64,000 bases of DNA from a virus, in the IMG/VR virus record IMGVR_UViG_3300021185_003853, positions 1-64,000 of that record, one strand, 5' to 3'. The notes below the pieces were generated by a model. The model made no database searches. It was not told where the DNA came from and saw only the letters and a list, made by a program, of their open reading frames with translations. The stretch's first letter is position 1, and each line of letters starts with the position of its first letter. The translations under genes were made by a program, and so were the position numbers. Positions 15,527-23,330 of this stretch are shown here, one piece after another.

Positions 15527-15739
15527 ATGAGTTATGAAAATTGGTCTGATAAGCACGATGCCGCTAAGGCATTAGTAGCAGAGATGCTGTCTGGTTTGGA
15601 GAAGCAAAATGATAGCCCAGATTATTCTTTGGGATATCTTGAGTCAATGCTTACTGGTTGGGCATCAAAGAACGAAATCGTGTTCAATGAGATTTCTAGC
15701 ACCGTGGATTATCTAAATTCAGAGGCTCAAAATGCCTAA
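15527..15739 (+). CDS. Hypothetical protein, 70 aa
   Basis: One base after the membrane protein. Begins MSYENWSDKHDAAKALVAEM, helical, no recognised family. Overlaps the next gene by 8 bp. Confidence 0.55.
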   Translation: MSYENWSDKHDAAKALVAEMLSGLEKQNDSPDYSLGYLESMLTGWASKNEIVFNEISSTVDYLNSEAQNA

Positions 15740-16094
15740 GTATAAAGTTCATCAAATGAAACTCACTGACGAACAAGTCGATGAGATCAACGAGCAGGGC
15801 GCAGAGAACTCATCGCTCTGGAGATTCTACAACGATGCCAATATGTTTCCAGATGGCGACAAAGTTCAACACGCATGGAACCGTGGGCTTTACGACCACA
15901 TGGCAAACATTGAAGCACCTGACATGAATCAGGTTGTTCATCTAGGCAACACAGAAGATACTGTTAGTGATAAGATTGAGTTTCTTGAAAACAAGTTTGG
16001 TCGTAAGATGCATATCATTACGATTGGTGATGTTGTCGAAGACCCAGACGGAGTAAGATGGTTTGTCAACTTCGGTGGCTTTGAGAAAGTATGA
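15732..16094 (+). CDS. Hypothetical protein, 120 aa
   Basis: Starts in the end of the previous gene. N-terminal helical part (DEQVDEINEQGAENSS) and C-terminal beta part (IITIGDVVEDPDGVRWFVNF). No family recognised. Overlaps the nuclease-like gene by 4 bp (ATGA). Confidence 0.55.
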   Translation: MPKYKVHQMKLTDEQVDEINEQGAENSSLWRFYNDANMFPDGDKVQHAWNRGLYDHMANIEAPDMNQVVHLGNTEDTVSDKIEFLENKFGRKMHIITIGDVVEDPDGVRWFVNFGGFEKV

Positions 16095-16471
16095 AGCGAT
16101 CTCACTTCAAGGGTAAGTTCACGCCTAAAAATCCAGAAAAGTATACTGGCAATGTCAAGCAGATAATATACCGAAGCAGTTGGGAACGACTGTTTATGGT
16201 ATACTGCGACAAGAAGAAGAATATCCTACAGTGGTCGAGCGAAGAGGTCAAAATCGCATATATACATGATGACAAAAACAGAACATATTACCCAGACTTC
16301 TGGGTTTATATGATTGACAAGAATAATAATCTAGTTGAAAAACTGATTGAAATCAAGCCTCATTATCAACGCACGATGAAAGTGAACAAAGCAAAGTGGA
16401 GTGCGGCTGAAGAGTATTGCCAAGAGAATAATATGGAATTTTTGGTAATGACTGAGAAGGAGTTGTTCTAA
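16091..16471 (+). CDS. TnsA/gp4-like nuclease paralogue in the early region
   Basis: 126 residues. Begins with FKGKFTPKNPEKYTGN, then IIYRSSWERLFMVYCDKKKNILQWSSEEV, YYPDFWVYM and EIKPHYQ, and ends KWSAAEEYCQENNMEFLVMTE: the same order of motifs as the head-completion protein gp4/gp50 family, which has a PD-(D/E)XK (TnsA-like) core (E..D..E-x-K visible). A second, longer copy is at 44861 beside the head genes. The early location suggests a role other than head completion, perhaps a DNA-cleaving enzyme (inference). Confidence 0.78.
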   Translation: MKRSHFKGKFTPKNPEKYTGNVKQIIYRSSWERLFMVYCDKKKNILQWSSEEVKIAYIHDDKNRTYYPDFWVYMIDKNNNLVEKLIEIKPHYQRTMKVNKAKWSAAEEYCQENNMEFLVMTEKELF

Positions 16472-16674
16472 TGAGAGCATTCAATCGAGTCAAGGGTAAA
16501 CTCTTTCGCAAACTCGTCAATCTTGCTGATAGAATTGATGTGTGGTTTCGTAGTAACTTTAATGTGAATATGAAACAAAAGGCTCTTGAGTTGTCTCAAG
16601 ATAACATACCACTAAGTCGTCTAGACAAGACTATTGGTGTACACTTAAATATAGTTGAGGGTGAAGATGAGTAA
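16471..16674 (+). CDS. Hypothetical basic protein, 67 aa
   Basis: Start overlaps the previous stop (TAATG). Basic N-terminus (MRAFNRVKGKLFRKLVN) and an acidic end (VEGEDE). Unknown. Confidence 0.55.
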   Translation: MRAFNRVKGKLFRKLVNLADRIDVWFRSNFNVNMKQKALELSQDNIPLSRLDKTIGVHLNIVEGEDE

Positions 16675-16972
16675 ATGGAAATATAGCGAAAAGAACGATA
16701 GCCGCAATTATGATTTGGAAGCGAAAGAACTCCTTAAACCTTTGCGAGAGTCACAACTTTATGAGATGTATGGAATAGTCAATAAGCAATTGCAGAGATC
16801 AGTAAGTCCTGTTCGAGAAAAGGAACTGAATGCTGTTAGAATAGCCATTGAAAAATATCCTGGAATTGACAAGTCAAAACTGTCATTTGTTTTACACGGA
16901 TACAAGACAGAAATGGCACAAAAGGGTCATCCTAAAGATGGCGTCAAGTCAACATATAAGAAAAAGGTGTAA
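16667..16972 (+). CDS. Hypothetical protein, 101 aa
   Basis: ATG 16667, placed 4 bp after GAGGGTG/GAAG; it overlaps the upstream stop. Helical (ELLKPLRESQLYEMYGIVNK) with a basic tail (KDGVKSTYKKKV). No family recognised. Confidence 0.55.
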   Translation: MSKWKYSEKNDSRNYDLEAKELLKPLRESQLYEMYGIVNKQLQRSVSPVREKELNAVRIAIEKYPGIDKSKLSFVLHGYKTEMAQKGHPKDGVKSTYKKKV

Positions 16973-16982
16973 CAAACATCGC

Positions 16983-17171
16983 ATGAAAATGATCAAGTAT
17001 AGAGATGACAAGTCTACTGATTATGAATATTTTTGGGTTAACGACAATGAAGTTAGAATGAGTCCAAGTTTTCCTAAAGAATCAATTGCATTAGAGTGGT
17101 ATACAATGCATGAAGAGTGGATGGAAGAACCACGGCCAGCAGTCTTTGAGCCTGAAGAAAATAATGGTTGA
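16983..17171 (+). CDS. Hypothetical protein, 62 aa
   Basis: ATG 16983 (or 16989). Contains FWVNDNEVRMSPSFPKESIA and LEWYTMHEEWMEE, again a hairpin plus Trp-rich helix as in the small proteins at 14481 and 37388, so it may be a distant relative. The -35 of the next promoter overlaps its stop. Confidence 0.55.
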   Translation: MKMIKYRDDKSTDYEYFWVNDNEVRMSPSFPKESIALEWYTMHEEWMEEPRPAVFEPEENNG

Positions 17172-17197
17172 CTTTTGGTTCTGGTTTGTGTTATAAT
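17168..17197 (+). promoter_or_regulatory. Sigma70-like early promoter
   Basis: TTGACT 17168-17173, TATAAT 17192-17197, 18 bp spacer; followed by TTGATTGGAG, as at 1361. Drives 17224 through at least glyA. Confidence 0.85.
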
Positions 17198-17223
17198 CAG
17201 ATATTATTGATTGGAGAAATATT

Positions 17224-17337
17224 ATGTTACTAGAAGTTTTGTATGGTGGGTTATTATCTATTGGTAGTTTAGCATTAGTTATCGGTCTATTTGAGGCGGT
17301 TGGCTTGGGACTTGCTGGTAAGAAGAAGGATGACTAA
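17224..17337 (+). CDS. Very small membrane protein, 37 aa
   Basis: ATG 17224 to TAA 17335-17337, first gene behind a strong promoter. One hydrophobic helix (LLSIGSLALVIGLFEAVGLG) and a KKKDD tail. Overlaps the next ATG by 8 bp. Function unknown. Confidence 0.55.
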   Translation: MLLEVLYGGLLSIGSLALVIGLFEAVGLGLAGKKKDD

Positions 17338-17443
17338 AGAAGAAAAAGAGGTAGCAAAGCCTACCCAAGAAGAAACGGAATACTGCATCTGCGGTAAGCC
17401 ACTAACACAAGAATGCTACGAGCATATGGCTAAGGGATATTAA
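17330..17443 (+). CDS. Very small Cys-containing protein, 37 aa
   Basis: ATG 17330 to TAA 17441-17443; TAATG overlap with glyA. Contains [11 protein letters not shown], a possible half zinc finger (C-x-C-x(7)-C), after a Lys/Glu-rich start. Translational coupling to SHMT is clear; function unknown. Confidence 0.55.
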   Translation: MTKEEKEVAKPTQEETEYCICGKPLTQECYEHMAKGY

Positions 17444-18582
17444 TGGACACAAGAATCGCCAAGATTTATAACAAAGAGATTGATCGTCAAATGCACACGG
17501 TCGAACTTATCGCAAGTGAGAACTTTGCGAGTAAAGCAGTAATGGATTTAGCAGGTAGCCTGTTTACGAACAAGTACGCAGAAGGCTATCCCGGCAAGCG
17601 TTATTATAATGGTTGCGAAAACATGGATGAGATCGAAGAACTAGCGATTGAAACTTTGTGTAAATTGTATGGTTCTAACTTTGCGAATGTGCAACCACAT
17701 TGTGGTGCTAACGCAAACACTGCTGTATATCAAGCATTCTTGAAGCCAGGCGATACGATTCTTGGAATGGATTTAGCAAGTGGTGGTCATCTAAGTCATG
17801 GTAGTCCACCAAATATATCTGGTAAGATTTACAATGCTGTGTCTTATGGTGTTGATGAGAATGGCTGGATTGACTACGATCAAGTGAGAAGTCTAGCCCA
17901 TGAACACAAGCCTAAGATGATTGTAGCGGGCGCAAGTGCATATCCACGACAGATCGACTGGGCAGAGTTTAGAGATATTGCAGATGAGATTGGTGCATAT
18001 TTACTCGTAGATATGGCACACTATTCTGGTCTGATTGCAGGTGGTGTTTATGGAAACCCAGTGCCATTTGCTGATGTTGTTACATCGACTACACACAAGA
18101 CTCTTCGAGGACCTCGTGGTGGAATCATTCTATGGAACAACGAAGATTATACGAGAAAGATTAATAGTGCGATATTCCCAGGCACTCAAGGCGGACCTCT
18201 GATGCATATCATTGCCGCAAAGGCTCAATGCTTTATTGAAGCAAGCCAGATGGAGTTCTCAAAATACGCATTTGATGTAATCGAAAATGCTAAAGCAATG
18301 TGTGAAGTATTTGAGCAAAGAGGTTTGCCAGTACAGACAGACGGAACTGATTCGCACATTATTCTAATGGATTTGAGTGAGAGTAAGCATAGTGGTCGAG
18401 AAGCGGCTGATCTACTCGAAGATAATGAAATTACTGTGAATAAGAATGGTGTACCAAACGACCCACGATCTTTTGTAGAGACAAGTGGCATTCGAATTGG
18501 TACTGCCGCAGAGACTACTCGTGGTCATGATGTCGAGTGGTTCAAAGAACTAGCAAATAGAATTGCGGATATCTTAGCATGA
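17443..18582 (+). CDS. glyA: Serine hydroxymethyltransferase
   Basis: 379 residues; bacterial enzymes have about 415-430. PLP enzyme converting serine plus tetrahydrofolate to glycine plus methylene-THF, the one-carbon donor for dTMP synthesis. Visible signatures: [57 protein letters not shown] and the PLP-lysine motif [12 protein letters not shown] (Lys219), [23 protein letters not shown]. Compared with E. coli GlyA the C-terminal tail of about 30 residues after the last helix is missing, but the catalytic parts are all present. An auxiliary metabolic gene that would feed phage DNA synthesis. Confidence 0.95.
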   Translation: MDTRIAKIYNKEIDRQMHTVELIASENFASKAVMDLAGSLFTNKYAEGYPGKRYYNGCENMDEIEELAIETLCKLYGSNFANVQPHCGANANTAVYQAFLKPGDTILGMDLASGGHLSHGSPPNISGKIYNAVSYGVDENGWIDYDQVRSLAHEHKPKMIVAGASAYPRQIDWAEFRDIADEIGAYLLVDMAHYSGLIAGGVYGNPVPFADVVTSTTHKTLRGPRGGIILWNNEDYTRKINSAIFPGTQGGPLMHIIAAKAQCFIEASQMEFSKYAFDVIENAKAMCEVFEQRGLPVQTDGTDSHIILMDLSESKHSGREAADLLEDNEITVNKNGVPNDPRSFVETSGIRIGTAAETTRGHDVEWFKELANRIADILA

Positions 18583-19010
18583 AAGTAAAGATTGGAAACT
18601 ATCCAAAAGGTACCTGTCCAATGGACAGACTTTTTGGAAACAACGAAAGAAAGGTGAATGTTAGAATAGATCGTCACGATACTATTTCTATGGATGATAC
18701 TCTAGCATACATCATTTTACCCATGTTGTATCAATTAGCGAAGACTAAAGATGGTTCGCCAGATGTTGACTTAGAAGATGTACCTTTTGAGTTACAAGGT
18801 GATCACGAAGATGCAATACATGAGCGATGGGACTGGGTCATGGCAGAAATGATCTATGCGTTTGAAGAAAAAACCAATGATTGGGAAGAAAGATTCTTCT
18901 GTTCTGAACGAGAGTACGATTCGTACAAAGCAGAGATGGATCAAATTAGGGGGAGAATAAGCAATGGGTTCAGACTCTTTGGTAAATATTACGAAGGACT
19001 ATGGACATAA
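18579..19010 (+). CDS. Conserved T4-like phage protein, 143 aa
   Basis: ATGA overlap with glyA. Contains [20 protein letters not shown] followed by [19 protein letters not shown], which I recall as a widespread unnamed family in marine T4-like phages (RVKIDxYDTWxMDxTLAxIILPMLxQL). C-terminus [18 protein letters not shown]. Function unknown. Confidence 0.7.
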   Translation: MKVKIGNYPKGTCPMDRLFGNNERKVNVRIDRHDTISMDDTLAYIILPMLYQLAKTKDGSPDVDLEDVPFELQGDHEDAIHERWDWVMAEMIYAFEEKTNDWEERFFCSEREYDSYKAEMDQIRGRISNGFRLFGKYYEGLWT

Positions 19011-19035
19011 CCTAACCTAATACAGGTATATTATT

Positions 19036-19251
19036 ATGACTTTTAAATGTAAAGTAACATCTTTTAAGAACGAACTAATCAGAATTGCAAAAGAGCAACA
19101 CGAAGTAATCTCACTAGCGATAGGTCTAAACTGTTTGTTTGCCTATGCTTTATCAGACGACTTCTTTTTGCTATTCTCTGGTTTAGTATTAACGACAGTA
19201 TCACTTGTTGATCTGTTTTTTGATGAAGTAAAAGAGGTTGATGAAAAATGA
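19036..19251 (+). CDS. Membrane protein, 71 aa
   Basis: Amphipathic N-terminus (KCKVTSFKNELIRIAKEQ) then a long hydrophobic stretch (VISLAIGLNCLFAYALSDDF, then FLLFSGLVLTTVSLVDLFF) forming probably two membrane helices. Ends in an acidic tail overlapping the glutaredoxin start (ATGA). Unknown function. Confidence 0.6.
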   Translation: MTFKCKVTSFKNELIRIAKEQHEVISLAIGLNCLFAYALSDDFFLLFSGLVLTTVSLVDLFFDEVKEVDEK

Positions 19252-19490
19252 AATATGTTGTTGTAGGAACACCCACTTGTGGGTATTGTAGGCAAGCGAA
19301 AGCCGTTCTTGAGCAGAACAATCTTGAGTATGAGTATAGATGTCTTACTGAAGTTGCTCCTGCTGAACAAGATCGTTTGATGGAAGTCGCAGGTCAACCA
19401 TTTAGAACTGTACCACAAATTTTCACTGTTGAAGATGATCAATGGGGTTATGTTGGTGGTTACACTGAGTTAGCAAAATCTTTGAAATAG
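19248..19490 (+). CDS. Glutaredoxin (second copy)
   Basis: 80 residues: VVVGTPTCGYCRQAK with the CGYC pair at residues 11-14, TVPQIF (cis-Pro) and GGYTELAKSL (GSH site). More typical of a bacterial Grx than the 503 copy. It could reduce ribonucleotide reductase or the phage peroxiredoxin. Confidence 0.92.
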   Translation: MKYVVVGTPTCGYCRQAKAVLEQNNLEYEYRCLTEVAPAEQDRLMEVAGQPFRTVPQIFTVEDDQWGYVGGYTELAKSLK

Positions 19491-19499
19491 GACTATATT

Positions 19500-20030
19500 A
19501 TGAAACATTATTTGATGGAGCCGAAGAACAAGAAGGCTTGTGCTGAGTACGATGTCTTTCAGAAAGAGATTGATGGCGTAACTTATCGTGTTGTGAGAGA
19601 AGAAGTTTATCGGTGGGGGTCTTGGATAGTCAATGTGCCTTCTACTGATGAAGAAATGAAAGAGTGGTTAGATAATCGTGGCGAAACAATGGAAGATATG
19701 ATTGACTGTTATGAGTCAGTTGACGAGTTTCCATTTCTGCCAGATTTGACAGATGATTTTATTGAACTTGAAGATTACGACACAGAGTTTCTTGAGATGT
19801 GGGATGGTTGCTCAACTGATTGGTATCTACAAGATCCAGCAGGTAATATTTCAGAAGATAAGTCTGAAGAGATCATTGAATTGGTAATGGATATCTTTGA
19901 AGAAGAGTATCACGAAGGTCTTGAAGATGAAGGTTGGGAGAATGTCGATTGTTTCCAACAGATTCATTCTGAAGTGACTCTGAAAGAATGCGATGAATTA
20001 GGTCATGTTTCTGACGAAGATATTTTTTAA
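19500..20030 (+). CDS. Hypothetical acidic protein, 176 aa
   Basis: Strongly acidic, Trp- and Tyr-rich (EEVYRWGSWIVNVPSTDEEM; ELEDYDTEFLEMWDGCSTDW; IFEEEYHEGLEDEGWENVD). Unrecognised. The charge pattern would suit a protein-binding or DNA-mimic role, but that is only an impression. Confidence 0.65.
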   Translation: MKHYLMEPKNKKACAEYDVFQKEIDGVTYRVVREEVYRWGSWIVNVPSTDEEMKEWLDNRGETMEDMIDCYESVDEFPFLPDLTDDFIELEDYDTEFLEMWDGCSTDWYLQDPAGNISEDKSEEIIELVMDIFEEEYHEGLEDEGWENVDCFQQIHSEVTLKECDELGHVSDEDIF

Positions 20031-20033
20031 TGC

Positions 20034-20062
20034 TTGACAGGAGGGATCCTTTGTGTTATAAT
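20034..20062 (+). promoter_or_regulatory. Sigma70-like early promoter
   Basis: TTGACA 20034-20039, TATAAT 20057-20062, 17 bp spacer (consensus). Transcription should start near 20069, leaving an 80-nt leader, the longest 5' leader in this early region. Confidence 0.85.
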
Positions 20063-20083
20063 GTCCCTTACAAATTAAAGAAT

Positions 20084-20125
20084 CTTGGATAACCACCGAA
20101 TCCGAGTGTAAAATATATATCGGTG
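20084..20125 (+). promoter_or_regulatory. Candidate pseudoknot in 5' leader of HTH gene
   Basis: CTTGGAT (20084-20090) pairs with ATCCGAG (20100-20106) leaving a 9-nt loop AACCACCGA; the loop segment CACCGA (20094-20099) is exactly complementary to TCGGTG (20120-20125). Nested they cannot both form as simple hairpins, but together they make an H-type pseudoknot ending 25 nt before ATG 20150. This is a geometry used by small riboswitches; no known class was recognised from the sequence. Confidence 0.45.
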
Positions 20126-20149
20126 AAACTATGTTAATGGAGTTTGATT

Positions 20150-20416
20150 ATGAACTTGAATGTAAAGAGTGATTCAAAGCAAGCACGAGTATTGTCGGCA
20201 CTAGAAGCTGTAGAGAAAGGCTTGACTGCGAAACAAATTGAAGCCCGCTTCGGTGGTAATGCAACTGCAACAGTAAGTGACCTACGATTCAAAGGTTTCC
20301 CCATCTATGCAAATCAGCACACCGACACTAAAGGCAGAACCAAGACTTTCTTCCGTCTAGGTACTCCAAGCCGCAAAGTACTAGCCGCCGGCTATAGAGC
20401 GTTAGCAAACGCTTAA
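20150..20416 (+). CDS. Small winged-helix/HTH-like protein, 88 aa
   Basis: Start ATG 20150 with TGGAG 6 bp upstream (a TTG at 20144 is in frame but not needed). Residues 8-60 look like a helix-turn-helix module: ARVLSALEAVEKGLTAKQIEARFGG, then TATVSDLRFKGFPIYA as recognition helix and wing, then KTFFRLGTPSRK. Comparable 80-90 aa HTH proteins are common and highly expressed in marine T4-like phages. It has its own strong promoter, a potentially structured leader and its own terminator, so it is a monocistronic unit. Confidence 0.75.
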   Translation: MNLNVKSDSKQARVLSALEAVEKGLTAKQIEARFGGNATATVSDLRFKGFPIYANQHTDTKGRTKTFFRLGTPSRKVLAAGYRALANA

Positions 20417-20426
20417 TAATAAAAAA

Positions 20427-20449
20427 GGGGGCGCAATGCCCCCTTTCTT
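20427..20449 (+). terminator. Rho-independent terminator
   Basis: GGGGGC (20427-20432), loop GCAAT, GCCCCC (20438-20443), then TTTCTTT; A-run on the left makes it potentially active for the converging minus-strand gene as well. Confidence 0.9.
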
Positions 20450-20461
20450 TTCCCTATTTCC

Positions 20462-20626
20462 TTAAGCCTTAAAATCCACACCACGGTAAGTATGTAGACT
20501 TGCTTTCTTTGCTTGTTTAGGAAGTTTCTTGTAAGACGCACCACGATAGGTCTTCTCTGAAGACTTGCGACTTGCTTTTGGGGTTTTTGCTAATTGGCTT
20601 GCGCCACGGTACATAAGATTGTTCAT
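20462..20626 (-). CDS. YRG-repeat mini-protein, 54 aa (DUF4278-like)
   Basis: Minus strand, ATG at 20626-20624 after AGGAGAAG, stop at 20464-20462. The product is very basic and carries three YRG motifs (LMYRGAS, KTYRGASYKK, HTYRGVDF). YRG mini-proteins (DUF4278-type) are known from cyanobacteria and cyanophages; function unknown. A late promoter 108 bp upstream (20741-20734) points to late expression, so it might be a virion or DNA-packaging-associated peptide (inference). Confidence 0.78.
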   Translation of the reverse strand: MNNLMYRGASQLAKTPKASRKSSEKTYRGASYKKLPKQAKKASLHTYRGVDFKA

Positions 20627-20733
20627 AAGTACTTCTCCTGTAGAATAGGATTAGTAGTCTTTTAACGCATGAACATATGCGAGTCTTTAAAGCAGACTAA
20701 ACTAACAAGAGGAATAGTATAACTATTCGATAT

Positions 20734-20741
20734 TATTTATA
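20734..20741 (-). promoter_or_regulatory. T4-type late promoter, minus strand
   Basis: TATAAATA on the minus strand. Downstream at 20728-20712 is a perfect 7-3-7 inverted repeat (GAATAGT-ATA-ACTATTC), then the YRG mini-gene. Confidence 0.75.
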
Positions 20742-20747
20742 CATTCT

Positions 20748-22589
20748 CTATCTTCGTATCTTTGGTCTGGGATATACGCCACCAGTCTCTGGTCGTCTAC
20801 CTTGACTCTGTGATCTTTCGAAACCTTTACCGCTAAAGAATGCTCTCTTAGTTGTGGTGCCACATAAGTCTGTCATTCTATGATGACCATTGTAGCTAAT
20901 ATTCTCTCCAGTTCTAATCAGATGTACACTATCTTCTGTTTCGGGTACAGTGATTGTTCCAGTACTTGCATCGGGAACATTATCCCAAGTTGTAGAAGGC
21001 ACTCCAATAACCTTATCTTGTGCTTGACTTAACAAAATATCTTTGAGTTGATTTGGTGTAGGCCATCTTTCATTATTGTGATAATATTGATCCATCATAC
21101 AAGCGGCTTTACCAACAACTGTCGGTGCCGCACAAGATGTTCCGCTAAAGTAGCCCCATGTTCCATCAGTAAATGCTTTTGTGGTGGTACTACCTGGTAT
21201 TGAAGAATATGAATCTGCACCCAATCCAACAATATCGATACCCTTACCTCTACTAGTGTATGCATCTAGAAGTGGTTGTGCTTCAGAGTTCTGCCCAGCC
21301 GCTACATCGATACTCTTATCTCTTGAACAGCCATGAGGACCGTATGATCTAAATGGATAAACATCCTGTCCATCAGGTCTTGTAAAAGTGGTGTAACTGG
21401 TTATGTAACCCTGAGAGTTGGTATTATATCTATAGTAGTCACCACCATTTTCTATGTGAAAGTAGGTTCCGTTAAATTCTGGATCGTCTCTTTTTACATA
21501 CACTTCAGCCCCGTTTCCTGCGGCATGAATACAAACAATGCCCGCATCCCAAGCGGCTTCTAATCCATTCTTTATCGTGGTATTCTCTCCAACTGCACCC
21601 CAAGGCAACACCCAGAAGTCTTCACTAGAATCGTCAGGGTTTTCCATTCTAAATGGTATTATGTTCTTTTCTGTGAATACTGTTAAGTCACTTCCCCAAC
21701 TCGCTCCAGGTCTGTTTGTGGTAACACCATCATGTACGATATAATCTACGCTATCTACTGGCACAAATCTAGCTTTTTGTTGATTGAACTGATATTCAGA
21801 AATCATGATAGTTGGATTTGGAACACCAGTATCTGGATTGTTCGGCTTTTCATTGTGCCATTGAGTGATGTTTGCTATACCATCTATTATTCCATCACCA
21901 CCAAAATACATATAAAGATTTGCTTTCTTAGCAAAGCCTGATGTTGTACCGGCAGCCACACTCAAAACACCTAAACCATGGCTGTTGAAGAATGAATTAT
22001 TTCTTGTGTGGGTGTGATTGTCGTCACCCCCTGTTGTGTTAGGCCAATCAGTCGGAATAAATCTATGATCTGCACCATCCATAAAGTCTGGGTGATTTCC
22101 AGTCCAATAGGCGCCATCGTATGCGCCAGTTGGACTGCCTGCTTCTAGCGTGACGATATCTACATTTTCACCGAAAAAGCAAGAAGTATAGTAAGCATTA
22201 TCGAGATTGCTTATATCATCGTCAGCATCATTTCCGATTGTTTGTGCGCTTGGTGGCATACTATCAGAGTCGGTGTATAACTGTAAAGGCATCAACGAGT
22301 GACCACCCTGACCAGTGTATGTACTCAGATTTTCTTCTGTGACTACTCTGCCAGTTTGAGTAACATATGGTGGCAACGAAACTTCTGTGGGTACTAGTCT
22401 TTCATCTACTGATTTCACGCTAGAGTTAGATCGAAGTGTGTCCAGATAAGATTCTTCTACATTTAATACGAGAAGATATGGAAGTGCGTATAGTGGATTT
22501 ACTAATTCTACTGAATCATTACCAGAGAACGAGTCAATGAACTGTTGTTGATCAGTTCCATCAACTAAGGTGACATCGACCTTAATCAT
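20748..22589 (-). CDS. Subtilisin-like (S8) protease, probable virion protein
   Basis: 613 residues. N-terminal 75 residues look like an I9-type propeptide (VDVTLVDGTDQQQFIDSF). The S8 core is visible: VDIVTLEAGSP at the usual Asp position (here Glu149), SHGLGVLSVAAG with His204, the oxyanion-hole Asn in HAAGNGAEVY, and SGTSCAAPTVVGKA with Ser485. So Ser and His are kept but the Asp position holds Glu. Late promoter (23176-23183) and coupling with a tail-type protein suggest a tail/fibre-associated or capsid-maturation protease. C-terminal 60 residues are basic with GYYRR-like tails of unknown role. Confidence 0.85.
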   Translation of the reverse strand: MIKVDVTLVDGTDQQQFIDSFSGNDSVELVNPLYALPYLLVLNVEESYLDTLRSNSSVKSVDERLVPTEVSLPPYVTQTGRVVTEENLSTYTGQGGHSLMPLQLYTDSDSMPPSAQTIGNDADDDISNLDNAYYTSCFFGENVDIVTLEAGSPTGAYDGAYWTGNHPDFMDGADHRFIPTDWPNTTGGDDNHTHTRNNSFFNSHGLGVLSVAAGTTSGFAKKANLYMYFGGDGIIDGIANITQWHNEKPNNPDTGVPNPTIMISEYQFNQQKARFVPVDSVDYIVHDGVTTNRPGASWGSDLTVFTEKNIIPFRMENPDDSSEDFWVLPWGAVGENTTIKNGLEAAWDAGIVCIHAAGNGAEVYVKRDDPEFNGTYFHIENGGDYYRYNTNSQGYITSYTTFTRPDGQDVYPFRSYGPHGCSRDKSIDVAAGQNSEAQPLLDAYTSRGKGIDIVGLGADSYSSIPGSTTTKAFTDGTWGYFSGTSCAAPTVVGKAACMMDQYYHNNERWPTPNQLKDILLSQAQDKVIGVPSTTWDNVPDASTGTITVPETEDSVHLIRTGENISYNGHHRMTDLCGTTTKRAFFSGKGFERSQSQGRRPETGGVYPRPKIRR

Positions 22590-22593
22590 TGTG

Positions 22594-23145
22594 TTACGCC
22601 TCTGTTCTTAGAACAGTTAACGATACTCCGATATTTTGAGTTGATCCATGATTGTTGACTACCGCTACGGGTACAGTTGTCGTTGGAGTCGATTCGTTAT
22701 TATATCCAACAACGCCAGGTGTGAAGTTTACTGTTCCACCATTACCAGTGAATACTGCTTCAGCGATAACGCCAGCATTTGGAGATGGGTCTGTTCCTTG
22801 CGCTCGACTTGCATCAGCAGTTCTACTTGCGGCAGAGTCGTACAGTCTTACCCAACACGCTCTATCTGCTGTGATTGAATATAGATTATAACCTTTATGA
22901 CCAGTGATGTCTATTTCTGATCTATTGGTATCAGCAACAGAACTTGCTGTGACAGTTGCTGTAGTATTTCTTGATACTAAACCAACACCACCACCTGCGA
23001 TAGCATTACCGCCTTGAGTTGTTCCATCTGATAATCTTAATGAGCCGTCGGTAGGATTCCAAAAGATTTCGCCTTCTCTGCCAATATATGTAGACGGGTC
23101 AGTGCCGCCCATTTTCGAGAGAAATGCTCTATAGGTAGATGCCAC
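22594..23145 (-). CDS. Tail-associated structural protein
   Basis: 183 residues. N-terminus has the fibre/structural signature YIGREGEIFWNPTDGSLRLS followed by DGTTQGGNAIAGGG, which occurs at the start of many cyanophage structural proteins. The rest is a beta-sandwich-like domain with low charge (TADRACWVRLYDSAASRTAD; TPTTTVPVAVVNNHGS). First gene of the late minus-strand operon; the protease starts 4 bp after its stop. Likely an adhesin or decoration module. Confidence 0.75.
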   Translation of the reverse strand: MASTYRAFLSKMGGTDPSTYIGREGEIFWNPTDGSLRLSDGTTQGGNAIAGGGVGLVSRNTTATVTASSVADTNRSEIDITGHKGYNLYSITADRACWVRLYDSAASRTADASRAQGTDPSPNAGVIAEAVFTGNGGTVNFTPGVVGYNNESTPTTTVPVAVVNNHGSTQNIGVSLTVLRTEA

Positions 23146-23175
23146 AGGTATTCCTTATTGATATAGTTGTTTACT

Positions 23176-23183
23176 TATTTATA
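23176..23183 (-). promoter_or_regulatory. T4-type late promoter, minus strand
   Basis: TATAAATA on the minus strand, 31 bp before the start of the 23145 gene; divergent from the early promoter at 23269. Confidence 0.85.
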
Positions 23184-23268
23184 CATTTCTTTATATCAAA
23201 AGGTTATTAAAACTGAATTACTTACACCAACTTATTCTAAAAAATTCGAAAAAAGATGCCAAAACCCA

Positions 23269-23296
23269 TTGACTTTGCCTCAAAACCTAGTATAAT
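23269..23296 (+). promoter_or_regulatory. Sigma70-like early promoter
   Basis: TTGACT 23269-23274, TATAAT 23291-23296, 16 bp spacer; leader TAGAGAGAAATCA before ATG 23331. Confidence 0.85.
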
Positions 23297-23330
23297 ATCA
23301 CCATAACTTGAGAAATATAGAGAGAAATCA

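Noticed and set aside
20069-20150. Known glutamine or preQ1 riboswitch
   Set aside because: Such elements occur in marine phages, but the conserved bases of those classes as I remember them are not present; only the pseudoknot geometry is supported.
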